The notes under the pieces: model-generated
Database searches by the model: none
Seen by the model: the letters and a program-made list of their open reading frames with translations, nothing else
Told to the model about the DNA's origin: nothing
Shown here: positions 1 through 8,100 of the stretch, one piece after another
How the letters are laid out: every line of letters starts with the position of its first letter
Numbering within the stretch: the stretch's first letter is position 1
Made by a program: the position numbers and the translations under genes
Assembly (NCBI GenBank): GCA_018985225.1
Contig: JADGIF010000223.1
Coordinates: forward strand, 1-13,912
Direction of reading: 5' to 3'
Length of the DNA stretch: 13,912 nt
From: Amoeboradix gromovi
Lineage: Eukaryota; Sanchytriomycota; Sanchytriomycetes; Sanchytriales; Sanchytriaceae

Positions 1-2
1 GA

Positions 3-62
3 TTTAAGAGGCGAGTGGACATTCAGCTAGTTGCGGAGTTGACGAGTATGAAAGGAGAATAA
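3..62 (+). other. Possible C-terminal tail or exon of a gene running in from the left
   Basis: A frame open from the window edge reads about 19 residues (RRVDIQLVAELTSMKGE) and ends at a TAA at 60-62. A canonical-looking 5' splice site (GTATGA) lies inside it near position 46, so it could be either a final coding segment or an exon of the gene that follows. I could not find a phase-compatible join to the next exon. It is too short to identify. Confidence 0.2.
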
Positions 63-133
63 ATAACTTTTTGTATCGAAATTTCAAAAATAAATATTCT
101 GTACAGCTATTCTCTTACTCTTTCATACACCAG

Positions 134-523
134 TAAATCAAAGAAGAAAAAGCCGGACACTGACATTGAGGAAGATGTAGTTGTTGGAACAGTTAAAACG
201 AAATTGAAATTCAGCAAGAGTCAGGGAGACTGTCCATAGATTACACTTCAAAGAAATGTAGTGTCTGTGAGAATGAAATAGATAAGAGTAATGATGTTAG
301 TATAACATTACAAAATGACTCTAGAAAAGAGTACCGTCTAAGAATATGCGCCTTTTGCTTAGATGCTCAAAGACCTCATATATTTGAACGAGATGCAGGG
401 TCTTCTAGTTTTATTTTGAGAAGAGGAATACAATCAATGAAAGAGTCTTGCTATAATAGAAGAAGATCTTTTATTAATAATAGTACTATGCCCTCTGTAT
501 GCGGTTCCTTGGAAGCTACTTAG
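134..523 (+). CDS. Hypothetical CxxC...CxxC protein, 5' end unresolved, two exons visible
   Basis: Exon 134-176 reads a lysine-rich then acidic stretch (KSKKKKPDTDIEED). After a proposed 38-nt intron (177-214), exon 215-523 gives 102 codons and a TAG stop. The second exon holds CSVC and, about 28 residues later, CAFC, in the order expected for a four-cysteine zinc-binding site. It is followed by a basic, serine-rich tail (NRRRSFINNS). Both exons are open and join in phase only if the intron is removed. No ATG precedes the first exon in frame. The bases just before 134 are pyrimidine-rich and end in CAG, like a 3' splice site, so an upstream exon with the start is likely. I do not recognise the family. 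Zinc binding is inferred from cysteine spacing only. Confidence 0.45.
177..214 (+). other. Candidate 38-nt intron
   Basis: It begins GTAGTTG and ends AAATTCAG. Removing it joins two open frames that are offset by two bases, and it bypasses the TAG at 236-238 that closes the first frame. A 35-nt version starting at GTTG three bases later would also keep the frame. Confidence 0.45.
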
Positions 524-757
524 TCTAGTTTTTATATTTGGTGTCCCATTTATAATAAGATGAATTTTCTTTTTCTTTGTCCGATGTTTCTTTCTCCATT
601 TCTGCTTTATAGTATTAGAAAAGATTTTAATTTACTAATTGGACGTACTTTTTTAAGTTAAAGAAAATTTAACTTTAAACGAGAATTCTAATTAAAAGCA
701 TTATTAAAATTAAAAATCAATTTCCATTTTTTTGAAATAAATGTTCTTTAGTTCTTA

Positions 758-1099
758 TTATTTTGTCATCTTTTTGAAATGTATATCACAACTAAACATA
801 CTGTATCTTCCTTTCACTATTCGTCTTATTAAACTTAACCAAGGTCTTCCTAATTTATCCGGTTCGCTTATACCAGTAATTTTAGAAGAAGAGAAAAATT
901 TACTTATTGCAGGTATCATTTTCATAATGGCATCAGTTTTTTTCTTATTATTATCAAGATCATATAAAGTTGTGCCCAACTCTCATCATAGTAAATCGCA
1001 TTTCATAATGCCTTGTAGAGTCGTGTATCTTATTCGTAGCCAATATCTTTCCCAAAGAGATTCTCTATCCTCATACCAGCTCTTGCTGAGTTTCTGTAG
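758..1099 (-). pseudogene. Interrupted minus-strand reading frame, possible gene relic
   Basis: One minus-strand frame of 114 codons runs from 1099 to a TAA at 758-760 and is broken only by two adjacent TGA codons at 983-988. Before the break it reads protein-like sequence (SWYEDRESLWERYWLRIRY). After the break it continues with a lysine-rich stretch and GRPWLSLIRRIVKGRYSMFS. Either this is a decayed gene, or the stops sit in an intron; a GTATGAG donor lies about 25 bases into the frame. TGA is not likely to be read as tryptophan here, because the lipoyl synthase gene ends in TGA and the long DOCK frame uses TGG. Family not recognised. The plus-strand ORF over the same bases (741-1103) is probably its shadow. 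Confidence 0.3.
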
Positions 1100-1103
1100 C
1101 TAA

Positions 1104-1368
1104 ATATGATCGAATGTCTGTGATGCAAGATTTGAATGTATCACTGTTTTGCTACTTACTTTAAGGTGAAGATTTGGTCTAATACCTCAATATTTTTCGT
1201 TTTGTCTTTTAACCTTCCCGAAATTTACTTTTCATTAATTATGTCCCAGCTGTCTCTATTAATTTAAGTCGGTTAAGCATTATCGCGAAACTGTAATTAT
1301 TTTAAAAAACAGTTAGATTTCCCAGAGTTAAACTTGCTCGTTAGATGCAGGTTTATAAGTAATAGAAG
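1104..1368. other. Intergenic region upstream of lipoyl synthase
   Basis: AT-rich sequence with no supported gene. It presumably holds the lipoyl synthase promoter. With 524-757, which is also empty, it flanks the interrupted minus-strand frame. Confidence 0.5.
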
Positions 1369-2418
1369 ATGACCTATACATACTTTATTGCTTTAAGAAA
1401 ACTCAAAACCTCCAGTGTGATGAGTCGAATTCTGTGTAATAGATTAAACCTACTAAAGCAGCAGCTTCAAAAAGATAGCGCAGAAGTGCTAGATTTTGTT
1501 AAAATGGGGCAGAATAGCGGATTAAAAAGAGAGAGATTACCTGAATGGCTGCGAGGTATCAAAGGAAATACTAATTTTAAAATGGTAAACCAGCTGCGTA
1601 GTAAAACACTTCATACAGTTTGCGAAGAAGCAAAGTGTCCTAATATCAATGAATGTTGGAGTGGCGGAACCGCAACTATTATGCTAATGGGAGATAAATG
1701 TACCCGTGCTTGTAGGTTCTGTAGCGTGCATACCAGCAGAGCTCCTGCTCCGCTAGACCCTTTAGAGCCTGCAAAAACGGCAGAGGTAGTCAAAGGATGG
1801 CTAGAGAAAGGATTCAAATATGTAGTTCTTACTAGTGTCGATCGTGATGATTTGCAAGACTACGGTGCATCGCATTTTGCAGAGACTGTGTCTTCTATAT
1901 TAAAATCATCTCCCTCTATGCTGGTAGAGTGCTTGGTGGGGGATCATCATAATAATCAAGATTGCATCAAAACTCTTGTTGATTCCCAAATGCATGTTTT
2001 TGCCCATAACATTGAAACGGTAGAGAGATGCACACCAGCAGTTAGGGACAGGAGAGCCAAATACCAGCAATCTATGGATGTGCTGCGATTCTCAAAGCAG
2101 TATGCTTTGAAAACCAATAGGAGTAGAATGTTAACTAAATCATCGATAATGTTGGGTTGTGGAGAAAAAAATGAAGAAATAATACAAACTTTAGCTGATT
2201 TAAGGAGTAACAATGTGGATGTCGTAACTCTTGGGCAGTATATGCAGCCAACGAAAGGACATATGAAAGTGCATAAGTATTACACTCCTAGTGAGTTTAA
2301 AGAATACGAAAGCATAGCCAAGAACATGGGGTTCTTATATGTTGCTGCAGGCCCGTTAGTAAGAAGTAGTTACAAAGCAGGAGAGTATTATATTGAAAAC
2401 ATTTTAAACAATAAATGA
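1369..2418 (+). CDS. LIP5: Lipoyl synthase, mitochondrial (radical SAM)
   Basis: Lipoyl synthase inserts two sulfur atoms into octanoyl groups on lipoyl-domain proteins (pyruvate and 2-oxoglutarate dehydrogenases, glycine cleavage H protein), in mitochondria of eukaryotes. The 349-aa product carries all hallmarks: the auxiliary-cluster motif CEEAKCPNINEC (C85, C90, C96), the radical-SAM motif CTRACRFC (C111, C115, C118), VVLTSVDRDDL, AHNIETV, SSIMLG, TLGQYMQPTKGH, and the C-terminal RSSYKAGE (about 332-339) whose serine ligates the auxiliary cluster. The first ~55 residues are rich in K/R/L/S and poor in acidic residues, as in a mitochondrial leader; ATG 1369 is the first in-frame start, and a later ATG at codon 18 is possible. 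There is no intron in the frame. AATAAA directly precedes the TGA stop. Family assignment is certain; the mitochondrial location is inferred. Confidence 0.96.
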   Translation: MTYTYFIALRKLKTSSVMSRILCNRLNLLKQQLQKDSAEVLDFVKMGQNSGLKRERLPEWLRGIKGNTNFKMVNQLRSKTLHTVCEEAKCPNINECWSGGTATIMLMGDKCTRACRFCSVHTSRAPAPLDPLEPAKTAEVVKGWLEKGFKYVVLTSVDRDDLQDYGASHFAETVSSILKSSPSMLVECLVGDHHNNQDCIKTLVDSQMHVFAHNIETVERCTPAVRDRRAKYQQSMDVLRFSKQYALKTNRSRMLTKSSIMLGCGEKNEEIIQTLADLRSNNVDVVTLGQYMQPTKGHMKVHKYYTPSEFKEYESIAKNMGFLYVAAGPLVRSSYKAGEYYIENILNNK

Positions 2419-2476
2419 GTTTATTAATAATCAAACCTCATCTTTTTTTGAAACGAGATGGTCTCCTGTTAAAGTA

Positions 2477-2600
2477 CTCGTTAAAAGTCCAGATTTCCGA
2501 GAAAATCGAGAATTTCCAGAGAGAAACTAGCAATGCTAGATGCTCCGTTACAGTGATTGCTCACGCTTTCACTACCCTGAGGCCGGATTCAATAAGGATG
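2477..2600 (-). ncRNA. Candidate omega (guide) RNA region, element copy 1
   Basis: About 120 bp beyond the nuclease fragment's 3' end contain no frame shared by the copies, yet most bases match copy 2 and many match copy 3. In TnpB and Fanzor systems the guide RNA scaffold is encoded here, at the element end, and its guide runs into the flanking DNA. A small hairpin is possible (GATTT...AAATC around 2490-2506). This is a positional inference; no transcript is shown. Confidence 0.35.
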
Positions 2601-2720
2601 TATATATTTGATATATAAATATTCCTTGCTGCCACATGGTCCACTATCTATCACTAAATGGCAATTGGTACAAATGTAGCTCTCCGAATTGGTTTTCTTA
2701 AGATTGCCTCAGCTTGCACA
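2600..2720 (-). pseudogene. Fanzor/TnpB C-terminal fragment, copy 1
   Basis: On the minus strand this reads C-A-S-stop-G-N-L-K-K-T-N-S, then SYICTNCHLVIDS and, in the next frame, AARNIYI. This is the TnpB/Fanzor signature of a four-cysteine ribbon followed by the third RuvC motif (D-x-D then AA-x-N). The TGA stop sits exactly where the second cysteine of the first CxxC is expected. A one-base shift separates VIDS from AARNIYI. The matching fragments are at 13024-13246 and 11466-11826. The N-terminal two thirds of the protein is absent. Confidence 0.7.
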
Positions 2721-2882
2721 TTCATAATAAGTATTAAGATATCGCATTGTTGCACACGCAAGACATACGGATTATTAAATAAATGGTTTACAAGTTTATT
2801 TATCGTTAATCTCTTTTGAAGACTGGTTCAAAGACATCTAATTGTTCCATGCTTGGACCAGTTCCTCAGTGTTGATTAATGT

Positions 2883-3011
2883 ATGCTGTACCTGTTAGTT
2901 ATTTCTACAGATTTGACATATCCGGGATTGCATCCATTAATTCCATTTACTATTTGTGAAAATGAAGAATATCGAGTGTTTAAGCTATTGGAAAGTCATG
3001 AAATTATGTAA
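2883..3011 (+). pseudogene. Rightward conserved frame of the element, copy 1
   Basis: The frame reads LVISTDLTYPGLHPLIPF then TICENEEYRVFKLLES, ending in TAA at 3009-3011. Copy 2 has the same frame at 13300-13425. Between the copies roughly half of the base changes fall at third codon positions and only about two at second positions, which indicates past selection on this strand. It could be the end of a gene divergent from the nuclease, such as a transposase, but I do not recognise it. Confidence 0.4.
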
Positions 3012-3062
3012 AAATGCATAAAATTCGCGATAAATAATATTCAAGAAAACAATCGAGCTGTC

Positions 3063-3380
3063 TAAAAAATTGAAAGCAACTTATTTATAACGCAACGAAA
3101 TTAAACTTGATTCTTAACAGTTACCGTTGCGTCAAGATATCAACACTGACTCATCTTTTAAAATGGAACAAATTATTGAGAAATATGATAGCAACTGAGA
3201 AGGGCCAGAAAGGCAAGAACAATACTATAGTGTAGTGGTTTTTTGACTTAAATAATTAGAAAAGATAAGTTATCTCAAATGAATGACAAGATGTCGCAAT
3301 AGCACGCAATTTTAAGCACTAGGGGTGCGACTCACAGAATTGTATTTGCAATTGAAACATTGCTGTAAATTTGACAAGGA
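3063..3380. other. Intergenic region upstream of the 371-aa gene
   Basis: There is a perfect 8-bp inverted repeat, ACGCAACG at 3090-3097 and CGTTGCGT at 3125-3132, with a 27-base spacer just outside the right end of element copy 1. A frame at 3316-3387 reads VRLTELYLQLKHCCK and may be an upstream exon of the next gene. No other gene is supported. Confidence 0.4.
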
Positions 3381-4496
3381 ATGCTTTTAATAATACTAAC
3401 AACCTTATTTGCGGAGCTAGAAGCCCTAAAAAGAATGAATGAGCTATTCAATCCTTTGTTTAGTTATTTGGAAAAAATGGAAAGACTTGTAGACGGTGAA
3501 ATACTGGAATCTCAAGAGCTTGAAAAGAAGTTCATGAATTATGTTGAAAATTGCCATGATCCCCTGATGAAATGTCCTGACTTCGATACCTATAATTACG
3601 AAGATAATGAGTCGGACAACCAGATTGAACAGAACACTGTACTGCATATTTCGCTGTACAACATTTGCTTTGAATTGGCTCAAAAAGTTTTGAGGCCCTC
3701 TTTTGCAGCCAAGTTTTTACACAACGAAAAGTTGAACTCTTATGGTACAAAACTAGCGTTTTCGAGAAACAAATCACCATTTGGAATAGATTACTTTGAT
3801 GCAATATTTCCTTTTTTAGATCAAGATCTTAGCTTAGTGGAGCCGATTATAGAATTTATTGATAGTAATGTTGGTCAAACTTTATTACATTTTAAGTCGG
3901 CAAGTGCAGAATTCAAAGCATTTATTCTGAAAAGATACTGTGTTTATTCTTTTGAAGAGCGTTTAAAAGATAAATGTAAGGATTATAATCAAATATCTCA
4001 CCTTCCGTCGTTTGATTATCCAATTTCTTTGGGTATCATCAATGCTCGGGAATACTTTACAAGCATGAAAGCTATACAATCTCAAATAGGTTGGGTTCCA
4101 TTGAATTACAATTTCCGTACTAACATGGATATTCTTTTTCCTTCTCACAAAACGTACTGGTTTGAGGAACTTAGAGATTCGTTTTTGGACACTTACGGAA
4201 GTCACTTTTTCAAGATTACTTTGTATGACGAAGATGAATTGTTTGCATATTTGGGTAGACATGCATATGAGAAGAATCCAAGTTATTTTCACATTTATGA
4301 ATCAATGATGACAGAGGCAGTAAAAGAGAAAAGCATTTATAAAATTGCAAGTTTGTTTAGATTGCACGACTCTCCTTTAATACTAACTAAACTGCACCAT
4401 TATATTTCAGCCTATTCCAGCTATTCATCTGATTATGACTGGAAGTGTGAGTGGTACAAGAAAATGTTAGAAATTGAGGAGTCAAATTCACAATAG
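3381..4496 (+). CDS. Hypothetical protein, about 371 aa, start uncertain
   Basis: A long uninterrupted frame in AT-rich DNA with normal amino-acid composition, ending TAG. The protein is rich in aromatic and acidic residues and looks mostly alpha-helical, with no recognisable motif, transmembrane segment (apart from the dubious leader) or cysteine cluster. Examples of its sequence are FGIDYFDAIFPFLDQD and SHKTYWFEELRDSFLDTYG. The first codons (MLLIILTTLFAEL) overlap a perfect TACTAAC branch-point motif at 3394-3400 followed by AG at 3415-3416 and 3419-3420. The true protein may therefore start upstream and splice in, or start at ATG 3435 (MNELFNPLF). The gene is convergent with the 93-aa gene, stops 32 bases apart, and its AATAAA at 4518-4523 lies in that gap. 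Function unknown. Confidence 0.65.
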   Translation: MLLIILTTLFAELEALKRMNELFNPLFSYLEKMERLVDGEILESQELEKKFMNYVENCHDPLMKCPDFDTYNYEDNESDNQIEQNTVLHISLYNICFELAQKVLRPSFAAKFLHNEKLNSYGTKLAFSRNKSPFGIDYFDAIFPFLDQDLSLVEPIIEFIDSNVGQTLLHFKSASAEFKAFILKRYCVYSFEERLKDKCKDYNQISHLPSFDYPISLGIINAREYFTSMKAIQSQIGWVPLNYNFRTNMDILFPSHKTYWFEELRDSFLDTYGSHFFKITLYDEDELFAYLGRHAYEKNPSYFHIYESMMTEAVKEKSIYKIASLFRLHDSPLILTKLHHYISAYSSYSSDYDWKCEWYKKMLEIEESNSQ

Positions 4497-4528
4497 AAAT
4501 AAGAGACAATTTAAAGTAATAAATTATT

Positions 4529-4810
4529 TTATTCTTCCATTAAATCTGTTTTCAAGATGTCAACACCATTACCTAATTCTTGAATGATAAATATATCCAC
4601 TGGTTGATCTTTGAACTGCAAGCTGAGAAAATGAGGAGTTAGGCACTGTCCTTCGGAACCATACGGAACTGATTTTACAGTGGCTATTATCTTATTAATA
4701 AGAAACGATTCTTCTTCATTGTTTAGGTTCAGTTGCTTTCTAACTACTTCAAATGCTAAATTATCTATCTTACCATAAATGTCCGCCCTCAAAAAGCATT
4801 GTTTTCTCAT
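4529..4810 (-). CDS. Hypothetical small protein, 93 aa
   Basis: The frame starts at an ATG (4808-4810) and ends TAA, with AATAAA overlapping the stop. The product begins MRKQCFLRADIYGKIDNLAF, has an acidic, charged middle (LNNEEESFLINKI) and ends VDILKTDLMEE. No family is recognised and no signal peptide or membrane segment is visible. It is divergent from the DOCK gene, sharing a 300-bp upstream region, and convergent with the 371-aa gene. The clean start and stop, good composition and compact spacing argue that it is real; an unseen upstream exon is possible. Confidence 0.55.
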   Translation of the reverse strand: MRKQCFLRADIYGKIDNLAFEVVRKQLNLNNEEESFLINKIIATVKSVPYGSEGQCLTPHFLSLQFKDQPVDIFIIQELGNGVDILKTDLMEE

Positions 4811-5110
4811 CCTTTGTTTTGTATAAATTGTGTGTATCTATTTTATCAAACAATTTATTTTTTAAATAAAAAAGTGTAAACGTACAATTTTAATACGTTT
4901 AAGATTTAAAACGCCTGATTTTCCGGAGACTTACAGAACGGAAATGACTTAAAGACAAGTCGCATGTATGGTATAGAAAACTTGTCGTCGAGAAAGGCGA
5001 TAAAACCGTTGAGTCGGTTATTACGCCGTCGAAGAAATAGAGCGACTCAAAAGAAGCGTTTTAAATCTTAAACGGTGTAAAGCAACATTGCGACGTCGTT
5101 CAAGCCAAGC
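4811..5110. promoter_or_regulatory. Divergent promoter region (93-aa gene / DOCK gene)
   Basis: The region holds a perfect AT palindrome, TTTATTT-TTT-AAATAAA, at 4854-4870. Nearer the DOCK start there are repeated CGTCG motifs (near 4985, 5022 and 5091). The last is the 8-bp palindrome CGACGTCG at 5091-5098, 12 bases before the DOCK ATG. A GACGTC core resembles bZIP/CREB-type sites, but its closeness to the ATG means it may lie in the 5' UTR. No gene is supported here. Confidence 0.3.
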
Positions 5111-8100
5111 ATGTCTTCCAAAAGTCAAAAGTTCCATTGGAAACCTAAAAGTTTGAATGCTGTAGCCATAGCTCAATTCATTCCCATCCAGATAGATTTA
5201 TCTGCGTACCCGGAAACTGAAAAATTAAGCGTCAATAGATTTCATCCAAGAGATCAAGTAGAGTTGAATGTTGGTGACATTGCATGCGTGTTAGAAGAGT
5301 TGTCGGGGTGGTATCGTGGTTATGTCTTCTCGCCTAGCAACCCTCAAGCGAAACCCCGCTTAGGTATCTTTCCTGCCAACCATGTTATAAACATCCGGAA
5401 AAGAGAGTATAAAGACCAGCATTCAACTGAAAAAACTAATGCACCTAGCATTGATGATATCAACGCTATCCCTGATACTAAGCCACGTCCAGATGAGATA
5501 ATCAGACATGAAAATGTTGAACTAGTAATTAAATCATCATCGTCGATTCCTGCCGATATACTCAACACAAATGCAATGCAACAAATCAAGTCTCCTGATG
5601 GTGCTATCCTAAAGGTTCGTAAAGTTGGTGGAAATCCTCTACCTGACCCTTGCTTACCTTTTTATATCACTAAATATGCCAGTGATGACCCGCTGATCGA
5701 TGAAGTAACTGTTGTATTGCGTGATTGGTTTTTCAATCTTCGTGGTTGCTTGCGTAGACAGGATTACAAGTCGTATGCCTTAATTAAGAAGAACGTCAAC
5801 AGTTTGCTACGAGGGCGTCGCCAATTACTAGCTCGTAAGCACGTTGGTCAAACTATAAGTACTGTAAGGTTAGAAATATTGAATAGCATTGCAGAAGGTA
5901 ATGAAATGCAAAAGTTTCATCAAGTCATTCGCGACAAGGAATCTGGTGAAGTTATCACTCCTAAGCTATCAACTGTTATGAAAATGCATCAAACACATAC
6001 TCATTTACAATGGCAAGTTAATCCTGAGAGTAAAAAACAGCAGCCTCGATCATTTGATGTGTTTGATCAAGAATACTTACAAAAAGAAGAACAGCAAGTA
6101 CAGTTTCATCATTTTTACTTTGAATCAAGAGAAAATCAACTTTTGTTTCCATCCGAAGGTCCTTATGAAATTCATTTTCAAATTTTATTAAAATCAGATT
6201 CCACACCACTTTGTGAGACTTTTATTATTAAATACGAATCGAGCAAGCCTGTTAACACTTCCCAGTACCTCATTACCAATCTTTCTCCTTTGGATGCCTC
6301 TTTAGATACTCTTATTGTCGGTAAGATATTCAAAAAGGAAGCATTTAGTGACAAATGCCAAGAGACTGTTGTTCGCCGCCCATTGGGTATTGTATTCTTG
6401 GAATCAAAGGACATATTTAATGGTAAAGAATCGCAACCTACAAATGGATATTTTATGAAGTTATATTTGATTAGCAATGAAAACAATTTTGGTAAATTGC
6501 ATGAGCGTATTTTGGAAGCAAACACTTTGCAATCGCAAGGTGGTTTATTTGTTAACTGCAAGACACTAGTTGGTGACTTGGATACGATTTTAAAGACTAC
6601 CACTCTGTTTGATCCTAAAACTACAACTCTGGTAAACCGCATTAATTTCCCATCAGTTATTACTCCTAGTATTGCAAGAAATAAGATCCATGTTACGCTA
6701 CGCAGCGGTGACTTCCAGCGTAGCGTGAGCCGTAATATTGAGATAGCTATTCATCTACGTAACAATTACACTGGGCAAGTCATTGATAGCGCAATGAGCA
6801 TGGGTAGAGGTATTCCAAACAATGCAGTGTATGAGAGCAGTTTGCACTATCATTCATTGCAACCTGTTTACAATGAAACGTTCACCGTAGATTGCCCCGT
6901 AGATATTTTGACAGATTCTCATTTATACTTTGCAATTAGGGCGTTGCATACAAGCGATAAAGAAAGAAAAGAAACAAAGGTCATATCGTTTGCATTTATG
7001 CCTATAACAAAGGATAACAAGATGATATCCAACGGAGTTAAGGATTTGTGCGTGTATAAATACGAAAAAAGTAAAACATCACCAGGCACCTACTTGACAT
7101 TGCCCATATTAGTAAGTTCTGCAAACGAGAACGTCAGTACCGATAGCATTAGTGTGGCAGTTAATCTATGCAGTTCTAAATACCCTCAAAATCACTCTTT
7201 GTTTCAATTTTTAAACTGGCGTAAGATTGTAGAATCCACCCATGAGACATTTAAACCTCTATTAATAGATTTAAAAACAGTCAAGGAATCAGAGATATTG
7301 TTCGCTCTTAGTGATATATTAACAGAATTGTTTGATTTACAGCAATCAGCAAAGAACACTGATGGTGTATTAGATGTGTTGATATTTCAATCGATTTTGC
7401 ATGTTATCGGGTTAACACAAGATAACAAGTACAGTAAATTTGAACCAAACGTGATAAAGTTTATCGAGGAAAAGTTCAACTGTCCAAATGCACATGTATT
7501 TCTAGTGCATTTCCTGATCAAGTTAATTGATGACAACAACAGCAACGGCAATCTTCAGTATGTTAAAGAGGTAAGAGCTACTTTTAAGATAGTTCACTAC
7601 ATCTTCATGCTAATATTTAAGAGCATGAAGCAATGCAAGGAAAAACAAGTCAGGTTAAACGTTGCACAGGACTTGGTCAATGAAACAGACTTGGTGTTCA
7701 ACAATAATATAACCAAATTTGTAAATTCTATATGCGGTGTAATGTCGGATGTTAGTAATGATGTTATATTGGGCACGCAGACCACAATATTGCAATACTT
7801 GGATAGGATAATAATAGAATTCCTCAAGTACTTTGGACCTATAAAAACAGCAGAATATACGATATTGATGGCAGATGCAGTAAATAACAAAAAATCAACA
7901 GTTATAAACTACAAATTGGTATTTATGATGAATATTGTCAAATCGCCTCTTTATAAAAACAAATTAGCAAGACCGCTACTTAGCGCAGCCATAGCTAAAT
8001 GGTTGACTATATCATTCTTAGATCCGGGTGTGGGAGACAAACAAAGTAGAAAGGAAGTATTTCGCAAGTGTGTGTTTGTATTGGCCGAAACATTGGACAC

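Larger units (their letters stand above)
2477..3062 (-). mobile_element. Decayed Fanzor/TnpB-type element, copy 1
   Basis: This unit is repeated at 12935-13489, and its left part is repeated again at 11345 onward. The copies share the left block (TTAAAAGTCC, TTTCCGAGAAAATCGAGAAT, GTTACAGTGATTG, CACTACCCTGAGG, CCTTGCTGCC) and, for copies 1 and 2, the right block (GAATATCGAG, TTTAAGCTATT, TTCAAGAAAACAATC). Homology stops at about 2477 and 3062, which I take as the element limits. Reading leftward it contains the C-terminal end of a TnpB/Fanzor-like nuclease. Reading rightward, its right part contains the end of a second conserved frame. The centre is scrambled and no intact gene survives. Confidence 0.7.

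Noticed and set aside
758-1099. TGA read as tryptophan (alternative genetic code)
   Set aside because: LIP5 ends at a TGA right after its expected C-terminus, and the 1791-codon DOCK frame has no in-frame TGA and uses TGG.
741-1103. 120-aa plus-strand ORF with hydrophobic stretches
   Set aside because: It lies antisense to a more protein-like minus-strand frame; its hydrophobicity is what AT-rich complement of lysine-rich codons gives.
2415-2618. 67-aa plus-strand ORF overlapping the end of LIP5
   Set aside because: It falls in the repeated element's non-coding block and its frame is not kept in copy 2.
4750-4810. Shared FLRAD string in the 93-aa protein and in the coiled-coil gene's exon 1
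   Set aside because: Only five residues match and the surroundings do not align; probably coincidence.
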